A program made the position numbers and the translations under genes. A DNA stretch of 37,467 nt, taken from the NCBI GenBank assembly GCA_900316115.1, contig ONBN01000018.1:1-37467 (forward strand), read 5' to 3'. Each line of letters opens with the position of its first letter. Position 1 is the stretch's first letter. The DNA is from an uncultured Eubacteriales bacterium (lineage in GTDB: Bacteria > Bacillota > Clostridia > Lachnospirales > Lachnospiraceae). Below are positions 14,773-23,639 of this stretch, piece by piece. The notes under the pieces are model-generated. The model ran no database searches. It was not told the origin of the DNA and saw only the letters and a list, made by a program, of their open reading frames with translations.

Positions 14773-17334
14773 TTATTTCTTCCTCTCATAGGGAGTATCT
14801 GAAAGAGGAAGGGATGTCCTGAACTTTCCATCATAATGATAATAGGCTGCTGCAATAGCCGGTGCTGTGGGGATGGATGTGATCTCTCCGATCCCAATCG
14901 CTCCCCCTGCTACATTCAGCCCTTGTTTCTCTACAATAATACTCTCTACCAAAGGTATCTTATTTGCTTTTGGTAGTCCCAGTGTACCATATCTGGCTGT
15001 TGGTTTGCAATCTGTAAGAGGATATTTCTCAGTAAGAGCGTATCCAAAAGACATGACCACTCCGCCTTCGATCTGTCCTTCCACAGACAATGGATTCACT
15101 GCTTTTCCCACATCATGGGCTGCCACGATCTTGTCCACTGTTCCATCTTCCTTCAAAATGCATACCTGGGTAGCATACCCATAAGCTACGTGGGAAACCG
15201 GATTCTTCAGATCACTTCCCATTGGATCTGTTTTCGCCAAATATTCCCCTGTATATTCCTTTCCCTCCAACTGAAAAAGATCAGCTCTATCCAGATCTTT
15301 TTTCATATTTTCGCAGGCACGTATGCAGGCTTCTCCTGTAACAAGCGTCTGCCTGGAACCGGAGGTCGTTCCTGAATCCGGTGCACTCCAGGTATCTGAT
15401 CCGCTGTAACAGATCTTTTCCCTTGGAAGCCCCAAATGCTCTGCTACCAGCTGCACAAGCACGGTTCCTACCCCCTGCCCGATACAGGATGCTCCTGCAT
15501 GGATCTCCACACATCCATTCTTTACAAGGAGTCTGCATCTGCCCCAGTCAGGTAGACCCACACCTACTCCTGCATTTTTCATGGCACAGGCAATCCCTGC
15601 CCCCGGATGTTCATCGAATACCTTTTTCACCGCTTCCAAAGTCTCACAAAGCCCTGTGGAAGCATCTACGATCTGACCGTTTGGAAGTTCCTGTCCCGGA
15701 CGTATCCCATTCCTGTATCGAATCTCCCAGTCACTGATACCCACCTTTTCTGCCATTTTGGTAAGAAGCATTTCAATGGCAAAACAGGTCTGGGTCACAC
15801 CAAATCCACGGAAAGCGCCTGCCGGAGGATTATTAGTATAGTAAGCTTTACCGTCAATATCAAAATTCTGATAATTATATGGCCCTGAAGCATGGGTACA
15901 TGCTCTTTGCAGTACCGGCCCGCCAAGAGAAGCATAAGCTCCTGTATCTGCGATCACGCTTGCCTTTACTCCCTGGATGATCCCGTTTTCATCACATCCA
16001 AGGGTAAACTCCATATCCATAGGATGGCGCTTGGGATGGATCAGAATGCTTTCTGCCCTTGTCAGCTTTACCTTAACCGGATAACCAGACAGATAAGCGA
16101 TCATAGCTGCGTGGTGCTGCACGGTCACATCTTCCTTCCCTCCAAAACCTCCACCTACCAGCATATTCCGTACACGGATCTTTTCTGCCGGAAGCCCAAG
16201 AACGGTCATACATTCATGCTGGGTATCATAAACTCCCTGATCTGTGGAATAAATGGTCACACCACCATCCGCATCCTTTACAGCCACTGCACACTCAGGT
16301 TCCAGAAAAGCATGCTCTGTCCAGGGCGTATGAAAATGATCCTTCACCACATAAGCAGACTTTGCAATCGCCTGATCTGCATCCCCTCTGTGTACATGCC
16401 AGTGTGCCAGAAGATTATCCTTTTCCGACTCATGAACCTTAGGTGCATCCGGCTTCATAGCCTGATATGGATCTTTTACCATAGGAAGTTCTTCATACTC
16501 TACCCGGATCAGCTTCTTTGCTTCTTCCAGGATCTCCGGTGTACGGGCTGCCACAAGTGCAACTGCATCTCCCAGATAATGAACCAGGTGCCCCACCGGA
16601 ACCAGCGTATCCCAGTCTTTTTTCAGATGTCCTGTTTTTATGTTACCTGGAATGTCTTCTGCCGTATAAACACCGATCACCCCCGAAAGAGCCTTTGCCT
16701 CCTCTGTATGAATGGCAAGAACCCTTGCCCTGGGGTAAGCTGCACGAAGGGCGCTTCCATAGATCATCCCTTCAAGTTCCAGATCATCCGGATATTTCCC
16801 GATCCCAAGTACCTTTTCACGTACATCGACCCTTGGGACTCTCTCTCCCATCTTCCATGTATAGGATGTACCTGCCGGAAGCCCTTCCCGCAGGTATTTT
16901 CCTGCAAGAATGATCCCATCAATGATCTTCTTATAACCTGTACAGCGGCAGATATTATTCTTAATGGCATCTGCAGCATCAGCCCTGGACGGATCCGGAT
17001 TCTTATCCAGAAGCCCTTTGGCACTAATGATCATCCCCGGAATACAAAAGCCACACTGCACTGCACCTGCTTCTCCAAAGGCTCTTACATAAATCTCCTT
17101 TTCATGCTCACTTAAGCCTTCCACAGTCAGGATGTGCTTCCCCTCAAGCTTGGAAAGCCTGGGAACACAGGCCTTCATAGGTTTTCCATCGATCAAAACA
17201 TGACAGGTACCACAGGCGCCCTCACTGCATCCGTCTTTCACAGATTTTAATTTACATACATTTCTCAGAAAAGGAAGAAGCTTCCCATCCTTTTCCTCCT
17301 GATATTCTTTTCCATTCACATAAAAGCGGTGCAT
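14773..17334 (-). CDS. Selenium-dependent xanthine dehydrogenase-type protein: fused 2Fe-2S and molybdenum domains
   Basis: An 853-residue single chain. Residues 1-140 hold two [2Fe-2S] clusters: CSEGACGTC at about 36-44 with Cys 56, then CGFC at 94-97 and CRC at 129-131. Residues about 160-853 are the molybdopterin catalytic region, with VGGGFGGKED near 394-402, AFRGFGVTQTCFAIE near 507-521, SCIGQGVGTV near 616 and AIGIGEITS with the catalytic Glu near 818. There is no FAD domain. Length and architecture match the selenium-dependent xanthine dehydrogenase group, in which labile selenium is added after translation, and the gene carries no in-frame UGA. It could oxidise or reduce the xanthine/urate couple. 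It lies 10 bases after ygfK and may exchange electrons with YgfK or XdhB; that partner choice is inferred. Confidence 0.92.
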   Translation of the reverse strand: MHRFYVNGKEYQEEKDGKLLPFLRNVCKLKSVKDGCSEGACGTCHVLIDGKPMKACVPRLSKLEGKHILTVEGLSEHEKEIYVRAFGEAGAVQCGFCIPGMIISAKGLLDKNPDPSRADAADAIKNNICRCTGYKKIIDGIILAGKYLREGLPAGTSYTWKMGERVPRVDVREKVLGIGKYPDDLELEGMIYGSALRAAYPRARVLAIHTEEAKALSGVIGVYTAEDIPGNIKTGHLKKDWDTLVPVGHLVHYLGDAVALVAARTPEILEEAKKLIRVEYEELPMVKDPYQAMKPDAPKVHESEKDNLLAHWHVHRGDADQAIAKSAYVVKDHFHTPWTEHAFLEPECAVAVKDADGGVTIYSTDQGVYDTQHECMTVLGLPAEKIRVRNMLVGGGFGGKEDVTVQHHAAMIAYLSGYPVKVKLTRAESILIHPKRHPMDMEFTLGCDENGIIQGVKASVIADTGAYASLGGPVLQRACTHASGPYNYQNFDIDGKAYYTNNPPAGAFRGFGVTQTCFAIEMLLTKMAEKVGISDWEIRYRNGIRPGQELPNGQIVDASTGLCETLEAVKKVFDEHPGAGIACAMKNAGVGVGLPDWGRCRLLVKNGCVEIHAGASCIGQGVGTVLVQLVAEHLGLPREKICYSGSDTWSAPDSGTTSGSRQTLVTGEACIRACENMKKDLDRADLFQLEGKEYTGEYLAKTDPMGSDLKNPVSHVAYGYATQVCILKEDGTVDKIVAAHDVGKAVNPLSVEGQIEGGVVMSFGYALTEKYPLTDCKPTARYGTLGLPKANKIPLVESIIVEKQGLNVAGGAIGIGEITSIPTAPAIAAAYYHYDGKFRTSLPLSDTPYERKK

Positions 17335-17344
17335 AGGCTCCTCC

Positions 17345-20341
17345 TTATGGGATCAGATAACCATAATCGCTGATCACTGCAAGTATCAGTTTCTTAAGAT
17401 CCTCATACAGCGGATCCTTTGGATCATCTGCCTTGCACTGCTTTTCTGTACCAAGGAAGCGTACCTTGCAGATCCTGTTCTTTGGATCCAGCACTGTAAA
17501 TCCATCATTCTTACTGTCTGCCATATCTGCTTCGCTGGCAAATAGTGTAAACTTATCCTTATAAGGCGCACTGGCGTATGGACAGAAAGTGCGGCAGTTC
17601 CCACATTCATTACACATATAATCTACATGGATCACCTGGTCTTTGTCCATACCAGGTACACGAATGGAAATATTGGCTCTGTTTGGACAGACATCCACAC
17701 AGTTCTCGCAGACTCTGCTGCAATCCAGACATCTGTCTGCTTCTGATGATGCCTGTGCTCTTTCCTGAAGGATACCTTTCTTTGCATAGCAGTCTTCCTT
17801 TGTTCCCTGATCCGGATGCTGGCTTACGATTTCTCTTTGCAGGATATCCTTTGCGGCTAACTGTGCATCCCGAATGCCTTCAACAATAGTAGCTGCGCCT
17901 CTGGCTCCGTCTCCTACTGCATAGATCCCGGGAATACTTGTCTCACAAGTCTGGGTATTCAGACGCAGTCTGCCTTTTTCATTCACAGCCAGTCCATTTG
18001 CCTGATAAAACTCTGCCGGCACCTTCTCACCAACTGCTGCAATCACAGTATCTGCCGGAACCTGCACAAATTCATCCGTTTCTTTTGCACCTGCACGGCC
18101 GGATTCATCTGCCTTGGTCAGTTCCATTTTTCTGCAGAGAAGGACTCCGTTTTCATGGCTTACTGGTGATAGAAGTTCACAGAACTGAATGCCCTCTCCC
18201 AGAACTTCCAGAAGCTCATCCTCTGCTGCAGGCATATACCTTTTCGTCCTTCTGTATACAAGAGAAACCTTTTCCACGCCTTTCACCCGACTGGCTGCTC
18301 TTGCTGTATCCATGGCTGTATTGCCTCCGCCTACAACCACCACATTCTTTCCAAGGGAAAGTTCTCCCTTCTTTTCTTTATATTCTTTCAAAAACTCAAG
18401 CGCATTTCTGGCTTCTCCTTTTTCAAGAGGAAGAACCCCATGCTTGTGTGCTCCTGTAGCTAGGATCACATTGTCAAAGCCTTCTTCTTTCAGTGACTTA
18501 ACAGAACTGATCTCCCTGCCAGTCTTTACAGTTACTCCAAGGGCTTTTATAAAAGACAGATCCTTTTCAATCTCACTGTCTCCAATCCTGAACTCCGGGA
18601 TCACATAACGGATCACGCCGCCTAACTGAGCCTCTTTTTCAAAAATAGTCACATCCACGCCTTCCCTTGCAAGGAAGTAAGCAGCTGCTATGCCTGCCGG
18701 ACCTCCACCTACAACAGCTGTCTTTTTGCCCATGGCTGCCTTTGCTTTTACAGACGGAAGTGCACTATCATACCCGTTCTTTGCTGCAATAAGCTTCGTC
18801 CCACGAACATCCACAGCCTCTTCATAAAAATTCCGGGTACACTTTGTCATGCAGTTATGAGCACATAGGGTACCTGTTATAAAGGGGAGCGGATTCTTAT
18901 CCAGGATCACTTCAAGGGCTTCTTTATACTTGCCTTCCCCTGTAAGCCGGATATACTCCGGAATATCCTGATGGATAGGACATCCTTCCTGGCAGGGCGC
19001 ATAAAAGCAGTCCAGAAGAGGAACCTGCTGATCGCTCTTTCTTAAAGGAAGAGGTTTAATGCTCTTTAAATGATGCTGATCCTTTTTTGCTTCTTCAGCA
19101 AGGGCTGACAACTCCTCCACCTGTATACCCTGCCATTTTTCCATAGGCTTTTCCATTATTTTTTCTGCCATCTGGGTAAATCTCTGATATCCGCCTGGCT
19201 TCAGCAGCGTCGTAGCTACTGTTACCGGCCACACACCACAGGAAACGATCCTGTCAATGTTATAATAATCAGCACCTCCGGAATAAGCGATCCGAAGTTT
19301 CCCCTCAAACTGTGTGGAAAGCTTCGCTGCAAGTGAAATGGATAATGGGAATAAAGCCTTCCCGGACATATACATCTCTTCACTTGGAAGTTCTCCTCTG
19401 GTCACATCCACAGGGAATGTGTTAGTGATCTTTACCCCGAATTCTAATCCTAACTGGTCAGAAAGCTCCATCAGTCTGGTGAGCATAGGCACAGCATCTT
19501 CATACTGCAGGTCATCCCTGAAATGGAAATCTCCAAATACCATATAGTCGTAGCCCATCTCATCCATGGTCTTTCTGGCAAATTCATATCCTAAAAGTGT
19601 AGGATTACACTTAATAAAGGTATTTAAATGCTTTCCTTTAAGGAGATAATCTGCAATGCTCTCGATCTCCTTTGGAGGACATCCATGAAGGGTGGAAATC
19701 GTAGCTGAATTACAGACTGCAGATGGAATCCTTTTAATATCTTCTGCTGTCACATGTTTGAAAAGATCCGTATGCTCCAGCAGCCACTTTCTGCATTCTT
19801 TAAAAACAGCTGTATTCTTTGCTTCTTTCATGCCTTCAATAAAAGCATCAATCTTAGGGGTTTTGATCCCTGCCAGATCATATCCTACTGAAATATTAAA
19901 CTGAAAGCCATCCTGTTCCCCAAGTCCAAACTCCTTGGCCATTACATGAAGAAGAAACCAGGCCTTAATGTACTCCCCCATCGCATCTGGCACTGTCAGC
20001 TCTGTAGACCACTCACAGTTATATCCTTCATCCTCAGCAAGGATACAGGGCTTGTTAATACAGGATGCCAGTTCCTGTCCATCCATCTTCTGCACAGTCT
20101 TCAGTTCAAAAAATCGTGCTCCTGCATAATAGGAAGCTGCAATATTCTGTGCAAGCTGGGTATGGGGTCCGGCTGCCGGCCCAATGGGATTCTCCAGCTT
20201 CCTGTCAAAAATCTCTCCGCTTTTCCCTGGATCTGCCTTGTAAGCCCTATGTATTCCAAATACAGTCCCCCTGGATCTTTCTTCTTCCAGGATCCACTCC
20301 ATCAGCTGTCCGAAAGACATACATGTCATAAGATCACTCAT
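17345..20341 (-). CDS. ygfK: YgfK, multidomain flavin/iron-sulfur oxidoreductase of the purine locus
   Basis: A 998-residue protein. Residues about 1-400 form a dihydroorotate/dihydropyrimidine dehydrogenase-like barrel (VFGDFHFRDD near 268, SGGADYY near 354). Residues about 440-505 carry the N-terminal GltD-type Cys cluster (CFYAPCQEGC, CAHNCMTKC). AVVGGGPAGIAAAYF near 542 is the FAD site and VVVVGGGNTAMDTA near 667 the NAD(P) site. Residues 870-922 carry ferredoxin-type Cys motifs (CLDCSRVCENCVDVCP, CNECGNCRTFCP). It is often labelled a putative selenate reductase, but its place in purine loci suggests reduction of a purine-derived ring or electron exchange with the molybdenum hydroxylases. 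AGGAGG lies 7 bases before the ATG. Confidence 0.94.
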   Translation of the reverse strand: MSDLMTCMSFGQLMEWILEEERSRGTVFGIHRAYKADPGKSGEIFDRKLENPIGPAAGPHTQLAQNIAASYYAGARFFELKTVQKMDGQELASCINKPCILAEDEGYNCEWSTELTVPDAMGEYIKAWFLLHVMAKEFGLGEQDGFQFNISVGYDLAGIKTPKIDAFIEGMKEAKNTAVFKECRKWLLEHTDLFKHVTAEDIKRIPSAVCNSATISTLHGCPPKEIESIADYLLKGKHLNTFIKCNPTLLGYEFARKTMDEMGYDYMVFGDFHFRDDLQYEDAVPMLTRLMELSDQLGLEFGVKITNTFPVDVTRGELPSEEMYMSGKALFPLSISLAAKLSTQFEGKLRIAYSGGADYYNIDRIVSCGVWPVTVATTLLKPGGYQRFTQMAEKIMEKPMEKWQGIQVEELSALAEEAKKDQHHLKSIKPLPLRKSDQQVPLLDCFYAPCQEGCPIHQDIPEYIRLTGEGKYKEALEVILDKNPLPFITGTLCAHNCMTKCTRNFYEEAVDVRGTKLIAAKNGYDSALPSVKAKAAMGKKTAVVGGGPAGIAAAYFLAREGVDVTIFEKEAQLGGVIRYVIPEFRIGDSEIEKDLSFIKALGVTVKTGREISSVKSLKEEGFDNVILATGAHKHGVLPLEKGEARNALEFLKEYKEKKGELSLGKNVVVVGGGNTAMDTARAASRVKGVEKVSLVYRRTKRYMPAAEDELLEVLGEGIQFCELLSPVSHENGVLLCRKMELTKADESGRAGAKETDEFVQVPADTVIAAVGEKVPAEFYQANGLAVNEKGRLRLNTQTCETSIPGIYAVGDGARGAATIVEGIRDAQLAAKDILQREIVSQHPDQGTKEDCYAKKGILQERAQASSEADRCLDCSRVCENCVDVCPNRANISIRVPGMDKDQVIHVDYMCNECGNCRTFCPYASAPYKDKFTLFASEADMADSKNDGFTVLDPKNRICKVRFLGTEKQCKADDPKDPLYEDLKKLILAVISDYGYLIP

Positions 20342-20352
20342 TTGTCTGCCTC

Positions 20353-21690
20353 CTATTTTCCACTGTTGATATCATCTGCCAGTTCTTTTGCAGACTGTCG
20401 GCAGTCTGCCATCACCTTCTCTACATCGCATACCAGAACTTCCCGGTCTTTCATCAGGACTTTTCCATTGCAGACAGTAGTTACAACATCCCTGCCGTTT
20501 GTGCCAAACAGAAGGTGTCCGTTCACATTGTCCCCATGCATTGGTGTAAGCGGATCATAGTCCATCACGATCACATCACCTGCTGCCCCTTTCTTCAATA
20601 CACCCAGCGGGCTCTTAAAGTAGCGTCCGGCGATCACTGCATTATTCTCAAACAGCATCTTTGGAACCTCTGCCCAGGCTGCATTAGGATCACACAGACT
20701 GTGTTTGTGAAGGATATTGGCCACCTTCCAGGACTCCAGCATGTCATGGGTATATCCGTCTGTGCCCAGTCCTGTTATGATCCCTTTATGTACCATCTCC
20801 ATGGTAGGCGGACATCCACAGGCATTTCCCATATTGGATTCCGGATTGTGAACTACCATGGTATCTGTCTCTTTAATAAGATCCATCTCGTGCTCATTCA
20901 CATAAATGCAATGTCCAAGAAGGGTCTTCGGCCCCAGGATGTTCCAGTCGTACAATCTGTCCACGATCCTCTTATTATGCTCTTTCAGGCACTGATGCAG
21001 GTCATAGATTCCTTCAGCCACATGAATATGATAGCCTACACCTTCCGGCTTCAGTTCATTGCAAAGCTCCATAGTCTGATCAGAGATCGTAAAGGAAGCA
21101 TGCATCCCCATCATAGCAGCAATCATATCACTGTCATCTGCCAGGGCATGCTTGATAAAATTCACATTCTCCATAACAGACTCTCTGGACTTATCCATAC
21201 CGTCACGGTCAGAAATCTCATAACACAGGCAGGTACGGATCCCCAGATCCCTGGCTGCATCTTCAATGGCACTTAAAGAACCAGTAATATGTCCGAAGCT
21301 GGCATGATGATCAAAAACAGTTGTTACACCATTACGTATGGAATCAATATAGGTAGCATAAGCACTAAGTCTGGTCTGCTCCAATGTAAGATGGCGGTCA
21401 ATGGTCCACCACTGTCCGTCCAGGATATCCAGAAATCCGGAAGGATTATAACCTTTAATGGAAAGTCCCCGGGCAAAGGCGCTGTAAATATGCTCGTGTG
21501 CATTAATAAAAGCCGGCATGATCAGGCCACCTTTTGCATCAATGTACTCTGCCCCCGGACAGGCTTTCTTTACTTCTTCTGTGTCCCCAACCATGTGGAT
21601 CTTATTACCATCAATGGCTACGGCACCATTCTCAAAGAAAGGCTGAGATCCATCCCGTGTGATCATTCTTCCATTACCAATAATAAGCAT
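20353..21690 (-). CDS. ssnA: SsnA, putative aminohydrolase
   Basis: A 445-residue amidohydrolase-superfamily protein of the SsnA group, related to guanine deaminase and chlorohydrolases. FINAHEHIYSAFARG near residue 60 provides the HxH metal motif. Further metal-site candidates are HIHVAEG near 220, LLGHCIYVN near 257 and LGTDGYTHDM near 311. It probably deaminates or opens a purine-derived intermediate; the precise substrate is not shown by the sequence. It is the first gene of the leftward purine operon: GGAGGAGG precedes the ATG and a promoter lies about 60 bases upstream. It is followed after 11 bases by ygfK. Confidence 0.94.
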   Translation of the reverse strand: MLIIGNGRMITRDGSQPFFENGAVAIDGNKIHMVGDTEEVKKACPGAEYIDAKGGLIMPAFINAHEHIYSAFARGLSIKGYNPSGFLDILDGQWWTIDRHLTLEQTRLSAYATYIDSIRNGVTTVFDHHASFGHITGSLSAIEDAARDLGIRTCLCYEISDRDGMDKSRESVMENVNFIKHALADDSDMIAAMMGMHASFTISDQTMELCNELKPEGVGYHIHVAEGIYDLHQCLKEHNKRIVDRLYDWNILGPKTLLGHCIYVNEHEMDLIKETDTMVVHNPESNMGNACGCPPTMEMVHKGIITGLGTDGYTHDMLESWKVANILHKHSLCDPNAAWAEVPKMLFENNAVIAGRYFKSPLGVLKKGAAGDVIVMDYDPLTPMHGDNVNGHLLFGTNGRDVVTTVCNGKVLMKDREVLVCDVEKVMADCRQSAKELADDINSGK

Positions 21691-21751
21691 ATTTACCTCC
21701 TCCTTTTCTATTAACTGAATATATTAAGAATATTCCATATTTTATAGTATC

Positions 21752-21780
21752 AATTTATCATAAATTTGCACTAATTTCAA
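21752..21780 (-). promoter_or_regulatory. Promoter of the leftward purine operon
   Basis: Reading leftward, TTGAAA (21780-21775), a 17-base spacer and TAAATT (21757-21752) precede ssnA, with transcription starting near 21745. The region is strongly A/T-rich. An 18-bp palindrome lies 8 bases upstream of the -35 box. Confidence 0.6.
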
Positions 21781-21788
21781 TGGAACTT

Positions 21789-21806
21789 ATCAAAAATGTT
21801 TTTGAT
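21789..21806. promoter_or_regulatory. 18-bp perfect palindrome upstream of the ssnA promoter, candidate operator
   Basis: ATCAAAAATGTTTTTGAT has 8-base arms that are exact reverse complements around a TG centre. It sits just upstream of the -35 box, a usual place for an activator site. It is not followed by a T-run on the leftward strand in a way that would make it the cobC terminator, which is a separate hairpin at 21834-21864. Binding by the PAS-HTH regulator is possible but untested. Confidence 0.45.
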
Positions 21807-21833
21807 ATTCTTAAACTTTTTGTTAAAAATACA

Positions 21834-21864
21834 TAAAAAGACAAAAGGATGTTTACCTTTTGCC
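21834..21864 (-). terminator. Terminator of the glycosyltransferase/cobalamin operon
   Basis: Reading leftward, GGCAAAAGG (21864-21856) pairs with CCTTTTGTC (21848-21840) around a 7-base loop and is followed by TTTTTATG. It starts 7 bases after the CobC-type stop codon. Confidence 0.85.
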
Positions 21865-21871
21865 TTCTTTC

Positions 21872-22465
21872 TCATTCGTATATGTGTTTCAAGATCAGCC
21901 GTCTATCTCCCTGATTCCACGCCCCAGGATCCAGGACTACATGGTAGCCTTTTCCATTCTTTACATGCCATTCATAAAAGGATCTGTGCTCCTCACAATA
22001 TTCCTCCATAAGATTCATGATGGTGCCGCCATGTACTACAAAACCGGCTCTTTGGATCTTCTGGCTGATACATTGTTTTATTGCTTTTTCAAATCCAATA
22101 AAGCTTCTTTCCTTAAAAGCTTCTCTGCTTTCGCCGCCTGGGAAAGGCAGCATCCCGTTAGAATCGATCCACTGCTGATAATGCTCATTCCCGGACAGTT
22201 CCTTGTAATTCTTGTTTTCAAACTCTCCAAAATCACACTCTGACAATTCCGGAATAACCTGCAGTTCATGGCCTTGAAAAAGGATCTGTGCAGTCTGCAG
22301 ACACCGCTGTTTAGGGCTTACAAACACAGTTTCTACATCCGGATACTGAAGAGTTTCAAGAAACGCCACGCCTTCCCTGCAGAGAGGCTCATCTGTAACC
22401 CCTATATACCTGCCAGTTTTATTCCCTTCTGTCTGTCCATGACGGATCAGCCACAAATCAAGCAT
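21872..22465 (-). CDS. cobC: Histidine phosphatase, CobC (alpha-ribazole phosphatase)-like
   Basis: A 197-residue phosphoglycerate mutase-fold phosphatase. LIRHGQTEGNKTGRYIG at residues about 6-22 is the catalytic RHG motif with the phosphohistidine. VFVSPKQRCLQTAQI near residue 48, ECDFGEFE near residue 80 and VVHGGTIMNL near residue 143 complete the site. In cobalamin assembly CobC removes the 5'-phosphate from alpha-ribazole phosphate or adenosylcobalamin phosphate. Its place after cobU/cobS supports that role, although the fold alone would fit other phosphatases. It overlaps the preceding CobU-like gene by 8 bases and ends the operon. Confidence 0.85.
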   Translation of the reverse strand: MLDLWLIRHGQTEGNKTGRYIGVTDEPLCREGVAFLETLQYPDVETVFVSPKQRCLQTAQILFQGHELQVIPELSECDFGEFENKNYKELSGNEHYQQWIDSNGMLPFPGGESREAFKERSFIGFEKAIKQCISQKIQRAGFVVHGGTIMNLMEEYCEEHRSFYEWHVKNGKGYHVVLDPGAWNQGDRRLILKHIYE

Positions 22466-22844
22466 CTTTGATCACCGTTCCTATCCCGCACATCACCCTT
22501 GTTACTTTCCGACAATGAGCAGCCAGTATGGTGCAGATCCTTCCTACCTTTTCCCTGTATGCCCGGTCAAATGCATCTACCGGAACAACTCCATAACCGA
22601 TTTCACAGGAAGTTAGGACCAGTTCCGGATTTCTTTTTATCAGTTCCTGGGCAAATCCATCCAGATCTTTTCCTGCCTGCATTTCTTTTCGGATAAACTC
22701 ATGAAAATTCAAAACACCTGCAGCTGTAAAAATCTCATCTTCTTCTAATTCTCTGCCCTCTTTCCAGCAGATATCAGGATGATGTTCTTTTGCATAATCG
22801 CTTTTCCCCTGAAAAGCCCCTCCGATAATCAGTTCCATTTTCAT
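22458..22844 (-). CDS. Short CobU-like P-loop protein (128 residues)
   Basis: A truncated-looking relative of adenosylcobinamide kinase. IIGGAFQGKSDYA near residue 6 is the nucleotide-binding loop, and SCEIGYGVVPVDAFDRAYREK near residue 79 matches the C-terminal CobU region. It lacks the central RHRxxR segment that carries the guanylylated His in full-length CobU, so it should not be able to do the guanylyltransferase step by that route. Since a complete CobU is encoded two genes upstream, this may be a kinase-only or regulatory partner, perhaps with another substrate. It is 15 bases after cobS and overlaps cobC, so it is expressed with the cobalamin genes. Confidence 0.8.
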   Translation of the reverse strand: MKMELIIGGAFQGKSDYAKEHHPDICWKEGRELEEDEIFTAAGVLNFHEFIRKEMQAGKDLDGFAQELIKRNPELVLTSCEIGYGVVPVDAFDRAYREKVGRICTILAAHCRKVTRVMCGIGTVIKDA

Positions 22845-22859
22845 TTCTCCCTGACTTTT

Positions 22860-23639
22860 TTATAACAGTTTAATAAAATTAGAGGCAACAGCCAGGACCA
22901 CACATATCCCGGCCTCACAGGTACAAAGAAAAAATCCTGCCAGATCCCCTGTAATTCCTCCAAAATACTTCATAGCCATATGATGATACCAGCCAAAAAC
23001 TGCCAGCGCCCCAAGAAAAGCCAACACTCCCAGAACAGGCTGTACCAACACCATAAGAACAAAAAGTACTGCAAGATAAAAGATCAGTACATTCCGAACC
23101 GTAATGTCTTCTGATTTTCTGGAAAACTCTGCTACTGTTCCATCTTTTCTTGCCTTTGGAAATGTGACAACACTGATCCCGGAAAAACACCTGGAAACCA
23201 TAAATCCCATTCCCATGATCAAAAGCGTTTTCTGATTTCTCCACATCTGGCTGTAAGCTCCATACCATGTGAGAAAATATACTCCTGCTGTAATCACGGC
23301 AAATGCTCCTGCATTGGAGTCCTTCAGGATCTCCAGTCTGCGCTCACGGCTTTGCCAGGAGCTTAACGCATCTGATGTATCCAAAAGGCCATCCACATGG
23401 ATCCCTCCTGTAACCAGCACAGGGATCAGAGTAAGAACCACTGCCACAAAGCTGCCATTATATCCATAATGCAGCCCTGCATATCCTGTGATCCAGGTGA
23501 TCAGCCCGATCACTGCACCGATAAAGGGAAAAAAGCAGAACATGTACTTGATATTTTCTTTATTCCAATCTGTCTGAGGCATAGGGATCTTGGAATACAT
23601 GGCAAAAGCAGCCTTAAAATTATTCCACAGTTTTTTCAT
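22860..23639 (-). CDS. cobS: Adenosylcobinamide-GDP ribazoletransferase (cobalamin synthase)
   Basis: A 259-residue integral membrane enzyme that joins adenosylcobinamide-GDP to alpha-ribazole (or its phosphate). GGIHVDGLLDTSDALSS near residue 78 is the conserved Mg-binding motif, and several hydrophobic membrane segments follow (near residues 30-70, 105-125, 170-210 and 235-257). The ATG at 23639 is 11 bases after GGAGG; a GTG 9 bases upstream nearly touches that site and is rejected. The gene starts 20 bases inside the end of cobU, showing translational coupling. Confidence 0.93.
   Translation of the reverse strand: MKKLWNNFKAAFAMYSKIPMPQTDWNKENIKYMFCFFPFIGAVIGLITWITGYAGLHYGYNGSFVAVVLTLIPVLVTGGIHVDGLLDTSDALSSWQSRERRLEILKDSNAGAFAVITAGVYFLTWYGAYSQMWRNQKTLLIMGMGFMVSRCFSGISVVTFPKARKDGTVAEFSRKSEDITVRNVLIFYLAVLFVLMVLVQPVLGVLAFLGALAVFGWYHHMAMKYFGGITGDLAGFFLCTCEAGICVVLAVASNFIKLL

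Noticed and set aside
15892-17115. 407-residue rightward frame opposite the selenium-type xanthine dehydrogenase
   Set aside because: Cys/His/Ile-rich antisense shadow of a strongly conserved gene with complete cofactor motifs.
14773-17334. Selenocysteine (UGA) in the selenium-type hydroxylase
   Set aside because: The frame is open without any internal TGA; selenium in this family is a labile cofactor added after translation.
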